From positions 4,161,501-4,225,500 of the forward strand of contig OX327703.1 of the NCBI GenBank assembly GCA_946807835.1: 64,000 bases of DNA, read 5' to 3'. Below, one piece after another: positions 1 to 13,574 of the stretch. Position 1 is the first letter of the stretch. Each line of letters opens with the position of its first letter. The notes below the pieces were generated by a model, which worked only from the letters and a program-made list of their open reading frames with translations, was not told the origin of the DNA and searched no databases. A program made the position numbers and the translations under genes. This DNA comes from Ailanthus altissimus. Its lineage: Eukaryota > Streptophyta > Magnoliopsida > Sapindales > Simaroubaceae.

Positions 1-1339
1 AGATGGGATAGACATCTAACGCCTATATGACCCAATCTCATATGCTACAATTCTGTTTCATTTAAAGTTCTCGAACTACTAGCTGTGTTTACCTGTACAT
101 TCATAACATTTTGTGTTGTATTCAATACATAATGACCATTAATTAATTGATAATTAGCTATCAAAATATTACGTATATTATATAAATATAAGAAACGATT
201 TCGTATATATATATATGATAACCCTCACTATCAAGTACTGGAAGGGATACTATTTGTGTTAAAATACATGGTACAAAAAGATAGTTATACAACACTATAG
301 TTCTGTTATATAAGAGATGTAAATCAAAATGTTCTACAGCCTCGACTTGAAGAAAATCTCTATTTTCAATACAAAGTTGAATCTTTCCCAGCCACAACAG
401 TCTTCCTTCCTTCAGACCCTGCAACATATTACAGATGTGAAAAGGACAAGTAATATCCAATACCTAGTCAGAATTAGCATCATATGCTAAAGAAATTTTA
501 ATAATAGGTAAACATATACCCGATTGAGTCTTCTTTATTAAGGCAAGGTATCTCTAGCAATTTCTCTTTCAGTGTCCTTTCTTACCACAGTAGAAATATT
601 TTTCTTTATCTTTTTTTTGTAGTTTGGGTATGGGTCACCTTTGAGGACCAATCCTGGGTGTCTACTTCTTTTCTTTAGACTTCTCAGAAGGCCTAAGAGC
701 AGAAAATGAAGCACCTTGAACAAAAATAGACAATCCCACCTTATTCATGTCCTCTTCTATTGTCTTCAATATATTATGAAAATCAGCATAAGACGGCGTC
801 ATTCCTTACATATTAAAGTTCATTAAGAATTTTCTGAAAGACCCTAAAAACGACTGAAGAATCAACTATTCCACAGAGATTTGATCAGCGTAATGTCCAT
901 CATCTCTAACCTCTCGATTATAGAAATCATATTGAGGACATAAGGCTCACTAGACTGCCCTCAGAAAGTCTACACTGAAAAAGTAATTTGGCAACCCTAT
1001 ATGTCTTAACCTAAGGACGGTCGCCAAACAGCTCATTCAGAATGAGCATAATGCTAAATGCATTACCCATGTGGGCATCTCTCTCTGTAAACCTATAGAC
1101 ATAAAGGTAAGAACTTAAGATTTAACTTTTAAATCATTATCCAGTCTTTTCTAATAAGTCATTCTCTCCTTAAGGGTGGCTTCATCAGAAATTCTTGTAC
1201 GCGGGCGCTGATTTATCACATATCCAAGTTTTACAAAATCAAGAATAATTCTCAGATTCATCAACCAGTCTTTATAGTTTTCGGTGCCATTAAGTTGGTT
1301 CAAATTCAATATGCGTGCCAACAGATTAGATGAGGCCAT
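1..1339 (-). pseudogene. Decayed Ty1/copia gag-protease-pre-integrase remnant, runs off the left edge
   Basis: Reading leftwards from an ATG at 1339-1337, the translation opens with a copia gag start (MASSNLLARILNLNQLNG) closely similar to the gag of the copia element at 13575. The relationship continues through the protease region at 460-161 (HICNMLQGL, DFLQVEAV, LPVLDSEGYH) and the beginning of the pre-integrase domain at the window edge. The frame is broken by many stops and shifts between about 1150 and 460, so no product is possible. The Asp of the protease motif is followed by Ile-Thr rather than Ser/Thr-Gly. It is the same copia lineage as the 12.7-19.7 kb element, but older. The rest of pol lies outside the window. 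Confidence 0.85.
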
Positions 1340-2539
1340 TTTATTTTCACAAGAGAAAATAAGAGATGTTAGTAGAAAATAAATATTTCAATTGCTAATT
1401 TTTATTTTAGATTAAGGAGATAATCAAATTATATATTTTAAATCTAAACACTCTTCCACTGCTTTACATAATCCCTTAAATCTTTTTAAAAAAGAACGAT
1501 AATTTAAACTCTTTAAATAGTACAACAGGAAGTAAATCTCATTGGAATTTTACTTTGACCTTACACTTTAGCAATATTGGCCATTGTAAAATTCAAAAGG
1601 TAGACAACTCTTGTCAATTGCATCTCATACAGCTCTTATTACTGATCCTAAATACATCTTATTCTCATGCTTTAGCAATATTGGATAAGTGTATTTCATA
1701 TTAACTTGTCAATAATAAAATATATGTTATTGATACTACCCTTACGCTTTAGCAATATTGTGCAATACGTTCTCATATATTTGCCTCATCTCATGTATAA
1801 CCAGTATAATTAAAATCATATCGACCAAATTCCTCACACTTTAGCAAAATTGGAAAATATTGATATGACCTAACAAATACTATATTAAAATGGTGTATCA
1901 ACCTGTACCATTATCTCATAATGGTATACTATTTAATCTGATTAAAAGATATTACTTAATTCTATCCCCAACCCATGAGACCATGTTTCTTAATCATATA
2001 TTTATTTTTGTGTAAACACAACTAAACCCATCAGTAGAACTCTTATTGTGGTTACCAGCATAAACAAATGGACCACAGTATTTATCACGTTTATAACAAT
2101 TATAAAATGAAAAAAAAATCAATGATTTATTTTTAAACTCTTTAAAACATAAACATTTGGAGTATTTGGCATAATTATGGCTTTCTTAGGTTCCCAGAAC
2201 TACAATATTGAAAGCCCAGCCTTTGGTGTCGCGGAACGAACTTAAAAGCGTTGTGGTACCAGGGTCTTTACCCTATGACATTTCCTAGCAACGCTTGCAA
2301 CTCTTTGCAACTATATTATTTTTAGTATATTCTCAGGTCTTTGTCCCATTTCAGATAAGGTTCTAACTCTTTAGACCTGATACAAATTCCTTCTGATCAA
2401 TACAATGTCCGAATTATTACAAGCATTTTACCTTATAAGAAATAATTAGCTATTTAATGAAATATTTATTTATTGCATAAGTATGAAAAATACAATATTC
2501 ATACAAAATTGGGATGACACATATGCACAAATTTCAATA
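1340..2539 (-). repeat. Degraded copia 5' LTR belonging to the remnant at 1-1339
   Basis: The right end, read on the minus strand, matches the LTR start shared by the other copia LTRs here: a TGTT-like start, then TTTGTGC, then GTCATCCC, close to the solo LTR that begins at 27443. Further in, 2270-2470 shares blocks with that LTR (CTTTGTCCCATTTCAGA, a GATCAATACAATGTC-like block). The inner edge next to gag is not resolved and no primer-binding site is readable. It carries four copies of a short motif at 1566-1854, listed separately. Confidence 0.65.
1566..1854 (-). repeat. Four dispersed copies of CTTTAGCAATATTGG in the copia LTR
   Basis: CTTTAGCAATATTGG or a near match starts at 1566, 1670, 1747 and 1839, spaced 104, 77 and 92 bases apart. 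Several are preceded by TAC or CAC. The bases between copies differ, so this is either a decayed tandem array of about 90 bp units or a repeated protein-binding site in the LTR. Confidence 0.6.
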
Positions 2540-3429
2540 AAAGCATGGCCAAATGGGCATGTGAAGGCTATGTGTTGACAATCAAAAGGGCTTTAAAATA
2601 AAATTGAAAATTGTTCTCAAAAAGAGGTCTTTTGGTTTGACAAAGATAGAGAGAGCAAGAGACTTATTTCAAAAGTTCAACATCTTCTTCTTCTTCTTAA
2701 GTGGAGGGCCAAGCAAGGATTAAAAAAGAGGAAAATTTTGGTTTGGCAAGTGTTGTTCAAAACATATTTTCATTAGAAATTGTTTCTAAGTGTTTGAGCA
2801 AAAGGATGCTTCAAAACACCATTTCCAAACTAGAAAATAAATCGTGTTTAACGAGTTTAAACATAAAGTTTATTGAAAAATAAAAATCAAGGTTACCATT
2901 TTAGTATTTCAAGCCCATTTAAGTTGGAATCTAAAATTTTCAAAGAGTGCACTTCAAGGTGAGCTCAAGTTTGGGAACCATAACCAAATGCTTCTAAGGT
3001 AATTTCTTGATCTTATTAGTGTAACAAGATTTTAATTAAGTGTGTGTTTGTTGAGTAGAAAATTAGATTTTCATTTTGCTACAAATTTTGTATGTATGAC
3101 ATACAAATTTTATATATTCAATGGACACTAATCACATGCATGCACCTTAGTGACATAGCATACTACATGCACATGTAGCACAAAATGTTGCACATTGATC
3201 TCCACTGATATAATACCTATAAAATATTTTAAATGTCAACTCTCAAACATTATCTAGAAATATGTTTTTAATTAAGTAGTACAAAATTAACCCTTAATCT
3301 GATGATTAATGCATGTATTCACTACATTTCATGTAAACAATAAATAAACATAAAACCATAGGCAAATACATCAATCAAAAACATAAAGCAGCACAAAGGC
3401 CTACTTTGTGGATGAATTGATTTGCTAAT
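2540..3429. other. AT-rich intergenic stretch, no gene seen
   Basis: This stretch contains only short chance open frames, such as the 60-codon one at 2701-2883. A CTTCTTCTTCTTCTT run lies near 2685. I see no domain, RNA gene or element boundary. Confidence 0.6.
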
Positions 3430-5170
3430 ATCTCTTTGGATGTTTTGTAAAAATAATAGAGATTTAAGATCGATCTTAAAAGGGGATAGTCTAACTACAA
3501 ACTTTACTCGTGAGCAAGTGTTACAATATTCTCATTAGATTTTTATGTTCTTTAATGGATGTCTATGAGAATTTTCAATAATCTCATGTATTATTGTTGA
3601 TCTTGGGTGACCAAGGCGGTCATGCCAAAGTATAAAAATTTTTGGATTACAAAACTTCTAATTCATTACTATGTAGCTTTCAATTGAGTTTAATTGTATA
3701 ATACAATCCATATGATAAACCATAAAAATTTTCAAGCACGCATTTTTTGTCTGAGATGTTAGAAGTAATACAAAGATATTTTATATTATTCTCATTTAAA
3801 CTCTCAATGTGATATCATTTCGGCATATATCCTTAAAAATAATAAGGTTTCTTCTTAATCAACATATATATAAAGCATCATTAATATGTAACTTTGTTTC
3901 ACTTACTAATAAGATTATTGCTCTTTCAAAGCCATTAATCAAATCTATAACACCTAATATAGTATTTACTTTGCTTTAATTATTGTTAGTTTTGATAAAT
4001 ATTTTTTTATCTCGATGGATAATATGTGTAGTTGCCTTGTCAACTAAATAGACATTTTAACTTTCCTTTTTAAAGTGAGCAATTTATTTATAAAAGTCAT
4101 ATCCTTTTATTAAATAAATATTTTTGTTAGACTTCAAGATAATGTATTACAAAAAGTTACACTTCTCTTTCATTTTACAAAAAAATTACATTTTCTTTAT
4201 CATTATTATAAAAAGTGTAAAAAGCACGAAAAGACCTTGCATAAAGACATTAACTAAAGTTAATGCATATTTCAATATCAAACAAATGATTAGCATTCCC
4301 TTCTTTAGCCTAAAAAAATTGATGACATCTAGATAAAAAGATCACTCAAATCTAAATCATCAATGCGATTTGCCTCCACATCCTTTTTCTTTGTCTTAAC
4401 AAATTTCATATAGAAATCTGCAAGATGCTTTGGCATATATTAAGTATAAGACTAGTGTCCCTTCATCCTACATCTATGACAAGTATTATTATTATTTTTA
4501 AGGGATTTACTTTCTGCACATTTCTTATTATCTTTTCTATCATTCTACTTTTGGTGTTTCTGTCCTTTTTTATTCTTTATTCATTCTTAGGGTTTATAAC
4601 CACCATAAAGGTGATAATTGTATCATCTCTTGCTTCCTTGATTGTTCATTATTACTATGGGTGTTTTCATTTGATTTATGGAATGGTTGAAAATTCATTG
4701 GACATGAATCATGATTTTTTTTAATAAGAACTTATTGTTTGTTTTAGCAACTAGAAATATAGGATTAATTATGAGTATTTTTAAAAAATGATGTTCAAGG
4801 TAGTGTTTCTACAAAACAATATTAAAAGCATGGAAGATAGAAAATATCTTCTCTAACATGTCTTGTTATATGACATTTTCACCGCATAATTTCAACTGTA
4901 AGGTAATTCTTAAGAGAGCGTAATTATATTCAACAATACTTTTGAAATCTTACAATCTTATATTCATCCATTCATATCTTACTTTAAGGAGAAGCACATC
5001 CCTTTGATGGTTAAATTTCTTTTAAATATTTTTTTAAAGGATTTGTGGGTCCTCTACTTTGAGATATTCAGCTTTCAAGCTTCCATACAAATGGTGTCAT
5101 AGAAAACTTTCTTTCAATTGTATTTCCAAACTCATGACTTAAAGGTATATCTTAGTATTCAATACCTATG
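3430..5170 (-). pseudogene. Decayed Ty1/copia gag-to-integrase remnant, a second lineage
   Basis: On the minus strand, 3690-3590 reads LWHDRLGHPRSTIIHEIIEN, a pre-integrase (HHCC) signature of plant copia elements, followed by the CSRVKF segment and a broken integrase start down to about 3430. Upstream, at about 4490-4440, a zinc-knuckle trace (CHRCRMKGH) is followed by a degenerate gag-pol linker. Gag-like sequence (DMLEKIFSIFHAFN, then a decayed 'LVAKTNNK') lies at about 4870-4710. Stops and frameshifts are abundant. The gag and knuckle residues differ from the copia element at 12.7 kb, so this is another lineage. No LTRs were found. Confidence 0.75.
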
Positions 5171-6900
5171 ATAGGCAATTGCCCTTAGATATATCAAGTG
5201 CGAAAATTTGCAAGTTTATTGGAGTCATTTTTTATAATTTTTTAGGTATGAAAAAAGGAAACTAAAATTAGTTTAATGATAGACACATATGATTTAACAA
5301 ATTAATAAAACATATATATTAAGATAAAGTTTAGAGGGCATGACTTTTCATGTAAATAATATAAAAGTAATTAGGAGGTATAATTGCCGCATAAATAATA
5401 TAATAATAATTAGTATGCTTAACCTTTCATTTGAATAAGTAATTATGATAAACAATCAAATTTAAACTTTTTAGTGTATGTAGGCAATTAGGCATAATCT
5501 TCCATAGAGTTTAGAACTTCATGTTCTTATTAATAGGATTTAGAAGTTTATTTACTTTGCAAACTTAAATTTACAATTGCAATATTTAAACTTAAAAGAA
5601 TAAACAATAAATATTATATTAAATAATAACTAAAAAGTATTATAAATATGAACATGAGATAATAGTGACATAATTAATAATTAATTATATCTTTATTTCT
5701 GATTTGAAAAATCTTACTAAGTGACAACTATAAAATATACTTATAAAGATAATAATAAAACATGCAATGAATATATAACATAATATATATGACAACTAAT
5801 GTATAAATAAAAAGATTGTAACAAATAACATAAAAGAAGTCAAAAACGTAACATACTAACAATTCGTTCTGATAATGCAGAATGAACTAGAGTGGATTAG
5901 AAATTGATAAAGAAAATTATAACAAACAAAAAAGAGCAGAAATGAGTAAAATATTAGAACTTTTCTAATTATGTAGAAGTGCAAAAGTACAAGGGGTTTG
6001 TTTCATATTTACAGTAGTCCAATGCCAATGAAAGCTCCAAATTTAACCAATCAAACTATATCTTACATTTAATGAACTGTTCAATAATATATTACCACCT
6101 TATCATAGGTAAAGGGCTAAACACCATGTGTCCCAAGAATCGTTAAATGACATGTGGTCTAGTGGTGGAGTCCACATGTACTCCAACCCTTTTTTCTTTT
6201 AAAAATTTTTCAGTAAAATTCGTGGGTCCTAGCATGCACGTGATTTCCTTACACGTTTCTAAAATAGCTATGAAGTGATCCCATTGTGATTGTTTATCGG
6301 GAATAGTACCGCGGCCTCTTTAAAATAGCGAAAGGGACTAAAATTCAATGGTTTTAGAATTAGTCTTTTTTTTTTTTTTCTTACTTTTTGATAGGTGTAC
6401 AAATACTCATATATTCTATTACAAAATCAAATATTCATAACACCTTTATAATATTATAGTGCAACTCATTACACTTATAAGTGATGAAACTAAATTTAGC
6501 CTCCAATATGTTGGAGCGACTACGACATTATTTAAATTCAATACTTAAATGTTAGAAGTAAACAGAGCATGCTATGGCTCATTAAAAATTAATTGGCCTA
6601 GGCTTTTGTGCTTAGGCTGTCTAAGTCATAATAGTACCAACAAAATTTGTGTCATATTAACTTAAGCGTAAAAATTTAAGCTATGTAATACGATTTTTTG
6701 TTGTGTTGAGTTCGGTTAGAGTAATGTGCCATACCTATGAGCCGTGTTATAAAAAATTTTAATTTTTTTATTTTATTAAAATTTTTAATGTTTTTAATTT
6801 TTTAATAGTATAAAAAATAAAAGTTGCTAACCGCCTTTGTTTTTATTATTTTTTTCTTTTATTTTTTATGAACCGTATGTCCTTTTTTATTTTTTTATTT
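5171..6900. other. AT-rich non-coding stretch
   Basis: Very AT-rich with only short chance frames. From about 6590 onward it may be the 5' subterminal part of the hAT remnant that follows: an imperfect relative of this sequence precedes the second hAT copy at 60.2-60.8 kb. No terminal inverted repeat could be fixed. Confidence 0.5.
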
Positions 6901-6958
6901 TTTTTATTTCTATTCTTTCAATTCTGAACTCTTAACTTAATTATTTATTATATATATA

Positions 6959-8752
6959 ATGACAAATTTTAATATTCATAATGTATTTGAAGAAAATATT
7001 TTAATATCATCACAAATTTTTAGTAGTCAATTTGATTCCACAATTGAATTTGTTGAAAGTATTAAAAAATAAAAAAGATGTTAAACATCAGATGTTTAGA
7101 ATTATTTTACACTAAAGACTCGTACAGTTTCTAAAAAAATTTTAAAAAAAATTATCTATAAATTTTGTAGTAAAGCTTTAGAAGACAAAAATGGAGGTGG
7201 CACAGGGCATGTAAAGCGATATGCCAAAGCATATTTAGAGAAATATGGTTTAACTGAGCCAATTCAAACTGAACTTGCCCAAAATTTATCTAAAAAAATC
7301 TTTTTAAATTCATTATAATCAATAACGCATGTATACTGGATTGGTTAGATATATTGTAACTAGTGAAAAACCTTTCTTATTTACCGAATATAAAAGATAT
7401 GAGAAATTTATGAAAATTTACGTTTAACCTAACTTCTTACGTGTTCCAAGAAATATAGTTAAATATGATATTTTCATTGCATAAAGAAAAATTAATTCAT
7501 AAAATTTTAAATTTTAAAAGAGTATTTGTTATTACTTCTGATTGTTGAATGAGTGACATTGATTTAAGATGTATTTGTGTTATGTTGCATAATATTGATA
7601 ATGAATGATTTTAACAAAATAAAATTATTACTTTTCGTAAATTAGAACATTTATACACAAGTAATATTATTTTTAATTTCTTAATGAATATTTTTAAAGA
7701 ATTTTAAATTGTTAAAAAAATTATTAGTATTACTTTTAATAATGCAATTGTCAATACTACTACTATAGAATTATTATTTTTATCTGTTAATACCTGTGCG
7801 TGGTTCTAATTTTTTTTTTCATTTAAGGTATTTTTGTTATAATCTTAATTTAATTATTCAAGATGGTTTGAATATAATTAATTTTTAAATTAAAAAATTA
7901 GAGAAACAATAAAATTAATTGCTTCATCATGTTCTAGACGACAAGAATTTAAAACTGTGTTGAATAATTATTAAATGATAATAGAATGTTCAAACTTGAC
8001 TTGAAAACTCATTAAAATGCTACATATAAGATGGTGAAATCTTGTGTGAGTTTTAGTGATTATATAATATATTATTATAATGATAAAAAGAATTATGCTA
8101 TACTAACTAATAATTATTAGAAAATTGTAACTTATTATATGCATTTTTTATAAGTATTAATGATGCCTCATTAGCATGTTTATGTGTGAATAAACCTTCA
8201 TTTTCTATTGCATTGACTCGCATATATAATATTAGTGATGTTTTTGTTAAATATAGAAATAACCTAATGTTTCCGATATATGTATTATTATAGAGATTAA
8301 ATTTTAAAAGTATTGGAGAAAAATTCCTATGTTATTTATATGTGTAGCCATAATGGATTTCAAAATTATTTGGTCAAGTGTAAAAGTTTTAATTGCTGGA
8401 ATATCAGAATATTTAAACATTAGATTTTCTTATAATTTTGACCAAATTTATTATTTTATCATATAATTATTTATTTTTTATGAAACTAAATTTAGATTAT
8501 TTGTATCTATAGAAGAAACAAATTAAAGTTCTATTTATGATTCGGCTGCTTAGAGTATTTTGTTAAAAAGTAAAAGAAATATTAATTCTAGTTTTGCTAT
8601 TTCTACTACTTTTGAATTGAAAAAAAATTTATTGATATTAACTACTCTTGTATGTTAAGTAAAAAACAATAAAGAGAATTCAATATTTTATCATATTAGA
8701 AATCAAACAAAATGATTTATCATGTGTTATCTATCATAGTTTGCGATCTACT
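6959..8752 (+). pseudogene. Decayed hAT-superfamily transposase, copy 1
   Basis: The start at 6959 and the next 150 bases match the start of a second copy at 60786. Near 7140-7260 a broken BED zinc finger can be read (KFCSKALEDKNGGGTGH). At 7720-7880 the hAT pattern of a DNA-binding/RNase H-fold segment follows (FNNA..NTTTIE, then a CAWF and NLIIQDGLNII signature). Near 8520-8745 the start of the C-terminal dimerization domain is seen, ending at what would be the CDLLT segment. Many stops and frameshifts make it non-functional. It stops exactly where a copia LTR begins at 8753. Confidence 0.75.
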
Positions 8753-9350
8753 TGTTAAGATTTGTGCTTACATGCCATCCCATTTTATATGAACATATAA
8801 TTTTAATATTTATACAATTGACATTTCATTTAATTGATAATTATATTTATTGAAATGGTAAGATGATTGGAACATTTCAGATATTGTATGATCTAAAAGA
8901 GTTTATATCAGTGCTAATATTCAGTAATATCTAAAGAGTTAAAGCCTTGTCTGAAATGGGACAAAGACCTTAGAATATATTAGTAATAATATAGTTGTAA
9001 AGGATTGCAAATAATGTTAGAAAATGTCATTATGCAAGTATATTCTAAAATACTAACTTCCTGGTCTATTTTACTGATGCGAGTCTATCAGTGAAACTAT
9101 AATATATAACTCAGTGTATGTCTATATTTGAATGGTCCAGATAGTTAATTTTAGCAAATTATAAGTTTAGTGGAAACTTATATAGGCATGTTAGTATTCA
9201 GTAAGGATTGAATACCAAACAGACTCATGAAGACCTCCAATAGACATCCTATAAAGTCATTAATGGAAGGTCTTCTCGAGTTTAGTAGTATTTGTGATCT
9301 TTTAACCTGAGTGCCATGTTGGGCTTGTGAATGATCCACCATACTTTGGT
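8753..9350 (+). repeat. Copia LTR fragment cutting hAT copy 1
   Basis: It begins TGTTAAGATTTGTGC followed by CATCCC, the same start as the copia LTRs at 12723, 17528 and (reverse) 27443. It follows them through the GATCTGAATGAG-like region, the TTTGTCCC region and the CATACTTTGGTTCCA block. It then breaks off at about 9350 into gypsy sequence. The remaining two thirds of the LTR is missing, so it is a truncated LTR. Confidence 0.75.
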
Positions 9351-9403
9351 TCCAAGACCTAACCCGATGGCTATCAACTATAGGCTTATCTTCAAAGTAG
9401 GTT

Positions 9404-12101
9404 TGTCACGCTCCAGATCCAAAAGATCTAATACATGACATACACTCATTCAATAATATTTAAACATTCATTTCAATTTCTTTCAGAATTATAACAATTG
9501 AATTATGACTGGGACAATTAGTAAACCGAAGATACGCAGAGTTTTCTCAGAGATTAATACTCTACTACGTCACCAGTAGCAACTTTATTACCGGAAGCCC
9601 AGAATATATTCATTGCAAATTTTTACATAAAATTAACCAATAACCACATTTGGTGAAACTTAAACCAAATCCAACCACACACAATAAATTAATACATAAG
9701 TATTTATTCAATAGGGACAAATCAAATATCTTATCCCACTTGTCCCCAAATGAAACACTCAGCAACCTAGCAACTTAGGGAACCCAAGGAATAGCAGAAG
9801 CCTTGCCAAATCTGCTAAGCACACATGTACCTTATTTACCTGAAATCACCATAAACTATAATGAGTATAAAACTCAGTAAGCATACTAGTTTTTTATATA
9901 TCAAAATACAAATACATATATGTATACAATGCATGTGTACGATATGCTGCGATAAATCAAAATCATAATCTTATCAAATCACATGTCAGGTAAGCGCTTA
10001 CTCATTCTTTCAAAATATATAATAGGAATACCATCACTCAACTACTACTTAATAGAACTTACACATCACATATCACATAATGAGCCAGATATCACTCGTA
10101 TGTGACATATCGTATGAGAGGAATAGTACAAGTGAGGTTTAAATTACACATATATAATACTCAAGCCCGAAGGTAAGAGCCAAACCCTCACCCTGATCAT
10201 CGGTGAGTCCTCTCAAATGCACCAATATGCCACCACACGAATGTGATGACTCAATCTTCCTTTAGGTACCAATAGGATTCTCCCTACATACAGAACACAT
10301 AACATATACCAATCCAGAAAAAAATGCCATACATAAAGGCTCCACAAATCACATAAAATGCCTACTAAGTCAACAGTGAGTTCAAGCATCCTCAAAATAT
10401 AAAATATTTCTCACGGACATATTACACTTCAAAGCTTTCTTTGTTAAACACATTTCATTTTGAAAGCTCACTTTCAAAAATACATGTATGTCCATGTTCA
10501 ATGTCAATGCTCACATTCATAAACATATGTCTTCATATTTCATATCAAATACACTTTGACATAACATAAACATATTTCTAAGCACATTTACAAAATCATA
10601 CATAGACAATTACTATGCTTATTGTGATTTCAGTAAAAAGTCTAGTATACTTACCTCTTAGCACTTTCAGCTATATGGCTTAAATCTCTTTAACCTATCA
10701 ATGGAGATTAATCCTTTCATAAGCCTCACAATTTACACAAAATACTTTAAATAGCTTACAAAATTATACACAATACATTTATCACATCAAATTGGTCTAA
10801 ATACTTGGTTTCTCAAAATCTATCATTCTGACCACTTACACTTAACAAAAGATTTTAATACATCAAATGATGTCCAATTACTCCAAATCAGAATATATCA
10901 TTCTTGACGCATATATCCTTCTTATATATAAATATTATATCAAAATTCCTACACAATCCATTTCATACATACTATCAAATCCAAACTACTAACCTGACAG
11001 GATCAAGATACTTATTGAACAGTATTCAATCTCCTAATTTTGTAAAATCATATACTAACTCAAAAATTACAAAACTACCACAGAAATACTCTTGACATAT
11101 ATTTTAATCCATGATAAATAGTTCACTTTAAAATCACTGCCAAAAGTATTTTAAAACTATTTTATTCTATAGCTTTAAAACTCTATTAATCAAATACTGC
11201 AATAAGCTGAAACACTTTAGAAATTTATAACAATTTAATCACATTAATGTAAATTCTTAATTCTGAGTATATTATATTAGACATATAAGCTTATGATATT
11301 CCACAAATTTTTAATTTTAAAGATCATTCAACAAGCTAACAATTGTTTGCCACTGTATCATACTGTTTATATAAGAAATTTTTAGAATTTTAGGGTCATT
11401 TTGGTAAATTCACTATAAATTCAATTTCTTGAATTTTCAATCGATTCAAAGTCTCAGATAATCCTAAATATGTCTAATGTAATATACTCAAAATTCAATA
11501 CCAGAATCGAATCACAACAATTTAATAAATTTTTGGATCAAGAGACTATCAAATAGAAATTCTGCAATTTATCATGATTTATCAAGCTCTCTACATAAAT
11601 CATCATCAATTCTCACAATATCTTACGAAATACACATCAAATACTCAATTATACATATTTTCAGAAATCAAAATTTAAAGGAATTAACATCAATAAATTG
11701 AGAAATAGTTGTGATATACCTCTTAAAATCCAAAATTCTAATTTCTTCTTCTTTTTCTTCTTCTTCTTCTCTTTTTCTCCCCTCTATTTCTCTCTTCTCT
11801 CTCTCTAAAGGGATAGTTTGACCCAAAAAAGTAAATTAGGGTTTCAAAAGTGTATTTTTATACTAAGAGGCTAATTTTTGATATTTACGAATTTGCCCCT
11901 AAAACTTTTAAAGTATTATAATTTGGTCCCTAAAATAAATCTAAAGTCTTGCAAATAAACCCAATGCTAATAGTATGTCCTTAACCTATACAAACACTAG
12001 TAATAACAATACATAAATCAAGTATCACCCACATACAAATAAAATACGTGTATATATATATACATACTTATTTTTACCGGTTGTGGATGTTGATTACTAC
12101 A
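9404..12101 (-). mobile_element. Solo LTR A, 2698 bp, target duplication AGGTT
   Basis: On the minus strand it starts TGTAGTAATC at 12101 and ends GGAGCGTGACA at 9404, giving TG...CA ends. The 5 bases on each side are identical (AGGTT at 9399-9403 and 12102-12106). The paralogous gypsy LTR at about 24955-24980 runs through the insertion point without it. It aligns by eye along its length with solo LTR B at 21388-24229 in the opposite orientation. There is no internal region, gag or pol. A CTTCTT-rich tract lies near 11745-11810, beside a likely TATA region. The TGTAGTACCC-type start and 2.7-kb length suggest a Ty3/gypsy chromovirus (Tekay/Del-like) LTR; that family call is tentative. Confidence 0.9.
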
Positions 12102-12722
12102 AGGTTGTTCTACAATGAGTGGTGGGCTCTAGGAAGGGCTGTCCCTTAGGAAGATCTTTGGCTGAGCTCTTAGGGGCCGACTTATTCTTAGGCCTAGAGG
12201 CTTTGAGTCCAAAGTCGATTTTCTGAAGAGGAACAAGGGTTCGCCAATTTCTGGTATTGATTCATTCAAAATTGGAAAATCTATTTTGTCCTGGTCGGTT
12301 CGAATTTTTTCTTTGATCTCTGTTTACTTCCTTTATTTCTATCAGTTTGTCACCTGTCCGATTTGGTCTAAATGGATTTCTGGGGAGTTATGCTATCAAG
12401 TGTTTTGGTTGTGACTTTTGAGGGTGTCAGAGCTGGTCAGCTCCATATAATGATGCCATGGCTATTCGTAGTGTTATTGTGATGTAGTGGTGGTTTCTAC
12501 TATACTTCTTTGAGTAATAATGATGAATCTTCCCAAGTATCATCCTTGATTCGTGCAAAAAGCTTCTTGAACAAGGAACTTGCCCTTATCTGTCAATCTG
12601 CTCCTAATCGTATAGTTGAGGATAACCGAGACCCAAAGGTCACATCTTTTCTATTTTTTGAGTGATATTTAGTTAATCGAAAATGATCTGGGTTGTTCAA
12701 TCTACTGAATCTGACAGCCTAG

Positions 12723-13438
12723 TGTTAGGGTATGTGCTTATGCGTCATCCCAGTTTATATGAATATTTAGTTTGTAATATTTATACAATGCATATTTTAT
12801 TAAATCGCTGATAACTTTTATTAAATGGTAATTAAGCTTGTAACATTATAAAAATGATATGATCTGAATGAGTACATATCTGGTTTAAAGAAGTTTAAAC
12901 CATGGCTAAGAGTTAGCAAAACTGATAGTTATAAATGCTAAGTGTTAGCAGGTTATAATACCCAGCGGGATCTAAAAAGTTAGAACCTAATCTATAATGT
13001 AACAAAGACCTGAGAATTTACTAGTAATGACAAAATTGCAAAGAGTTGCAATAGATACTAAGAAATGTCATTATGGAAGTATCTTCTCAAATGAAGAGTT
13101 CCTGATCTACGTTCACCAATGAGGGTCTATCGGTGAAACACATAGATTAGTGTATATCTATAGCTGTATTGTACAAATGGTTATTCTTAGTTAACCATGA
13201 GCTTGGTTGAAGTTCATATAGACATACAGGTATTCAGTTAGGACTGGATACTGAACAGACTCAAGAGGACCCCAATAGATATCCTATGAAACCGTCAAAG
13301 GAAGGTCCTCTCGAGTTGAGTAGTATTTGTGGTCCTTCGACCTGAGCGCCACGGTGAACTTGTGGGAGATCCATCATACTTTGGTTCCACGTATATCAGA
13401 GACCTTTCATGGTCTGACCGCTACGTGTCGCTGGGTAT
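12723..13438 (+). repeat. 5' LTR of the copia element, truncated internally
   Basis: It matches 17528-18243 base for base at a constant offset of 4805 with 5 transitions seen. At CTGGGTAT (13431-13438) the match stops, and about 1455 bases present in the 3' LTR are missing, including the LTR 3' end. The following TTAGCAGTGGGAGGG could be a mutated primer-binding site plus leader, which would put the deletion between LTR and PBS; this is inference. Confidence 0.9.
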
Positions 13439-13574
13439 TAGCAGTGGGAGGGCGTTTTTAAATTAAAAATTGTATAATTGTTATACCCATGATTTAAAAC
13501 GTTTTTATTAGCGATTTGATTAATTAAAAATCCGCTGACACATATCTATTCTATTTTGTCTTGTGAAGATTAAT

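Noticed and set aside
4425..4724. A 99-codon hydrophobic plus frame resembling a membrane protein
   Set aside because: It is antisense to the decayed copia gag/knuckle region; the hydrophobicity comes from T-rich sequence.
10213..10395. A 60-codon minus frame
   Set aside because: Inside solo LTR A, and the counterpart in solo LTR B is not kept open in the same way.
10904..11095. A 63-codon frame on the plus strand with a near-identical partner at 22593-22402 on the minus strand
   Set aside because: Both lie at the same place in the two solo LTRs, antisense to LTR orientation. The similarity comes from the LTRs being one family; there is no domain, and codon-level conservation cannot be shown.
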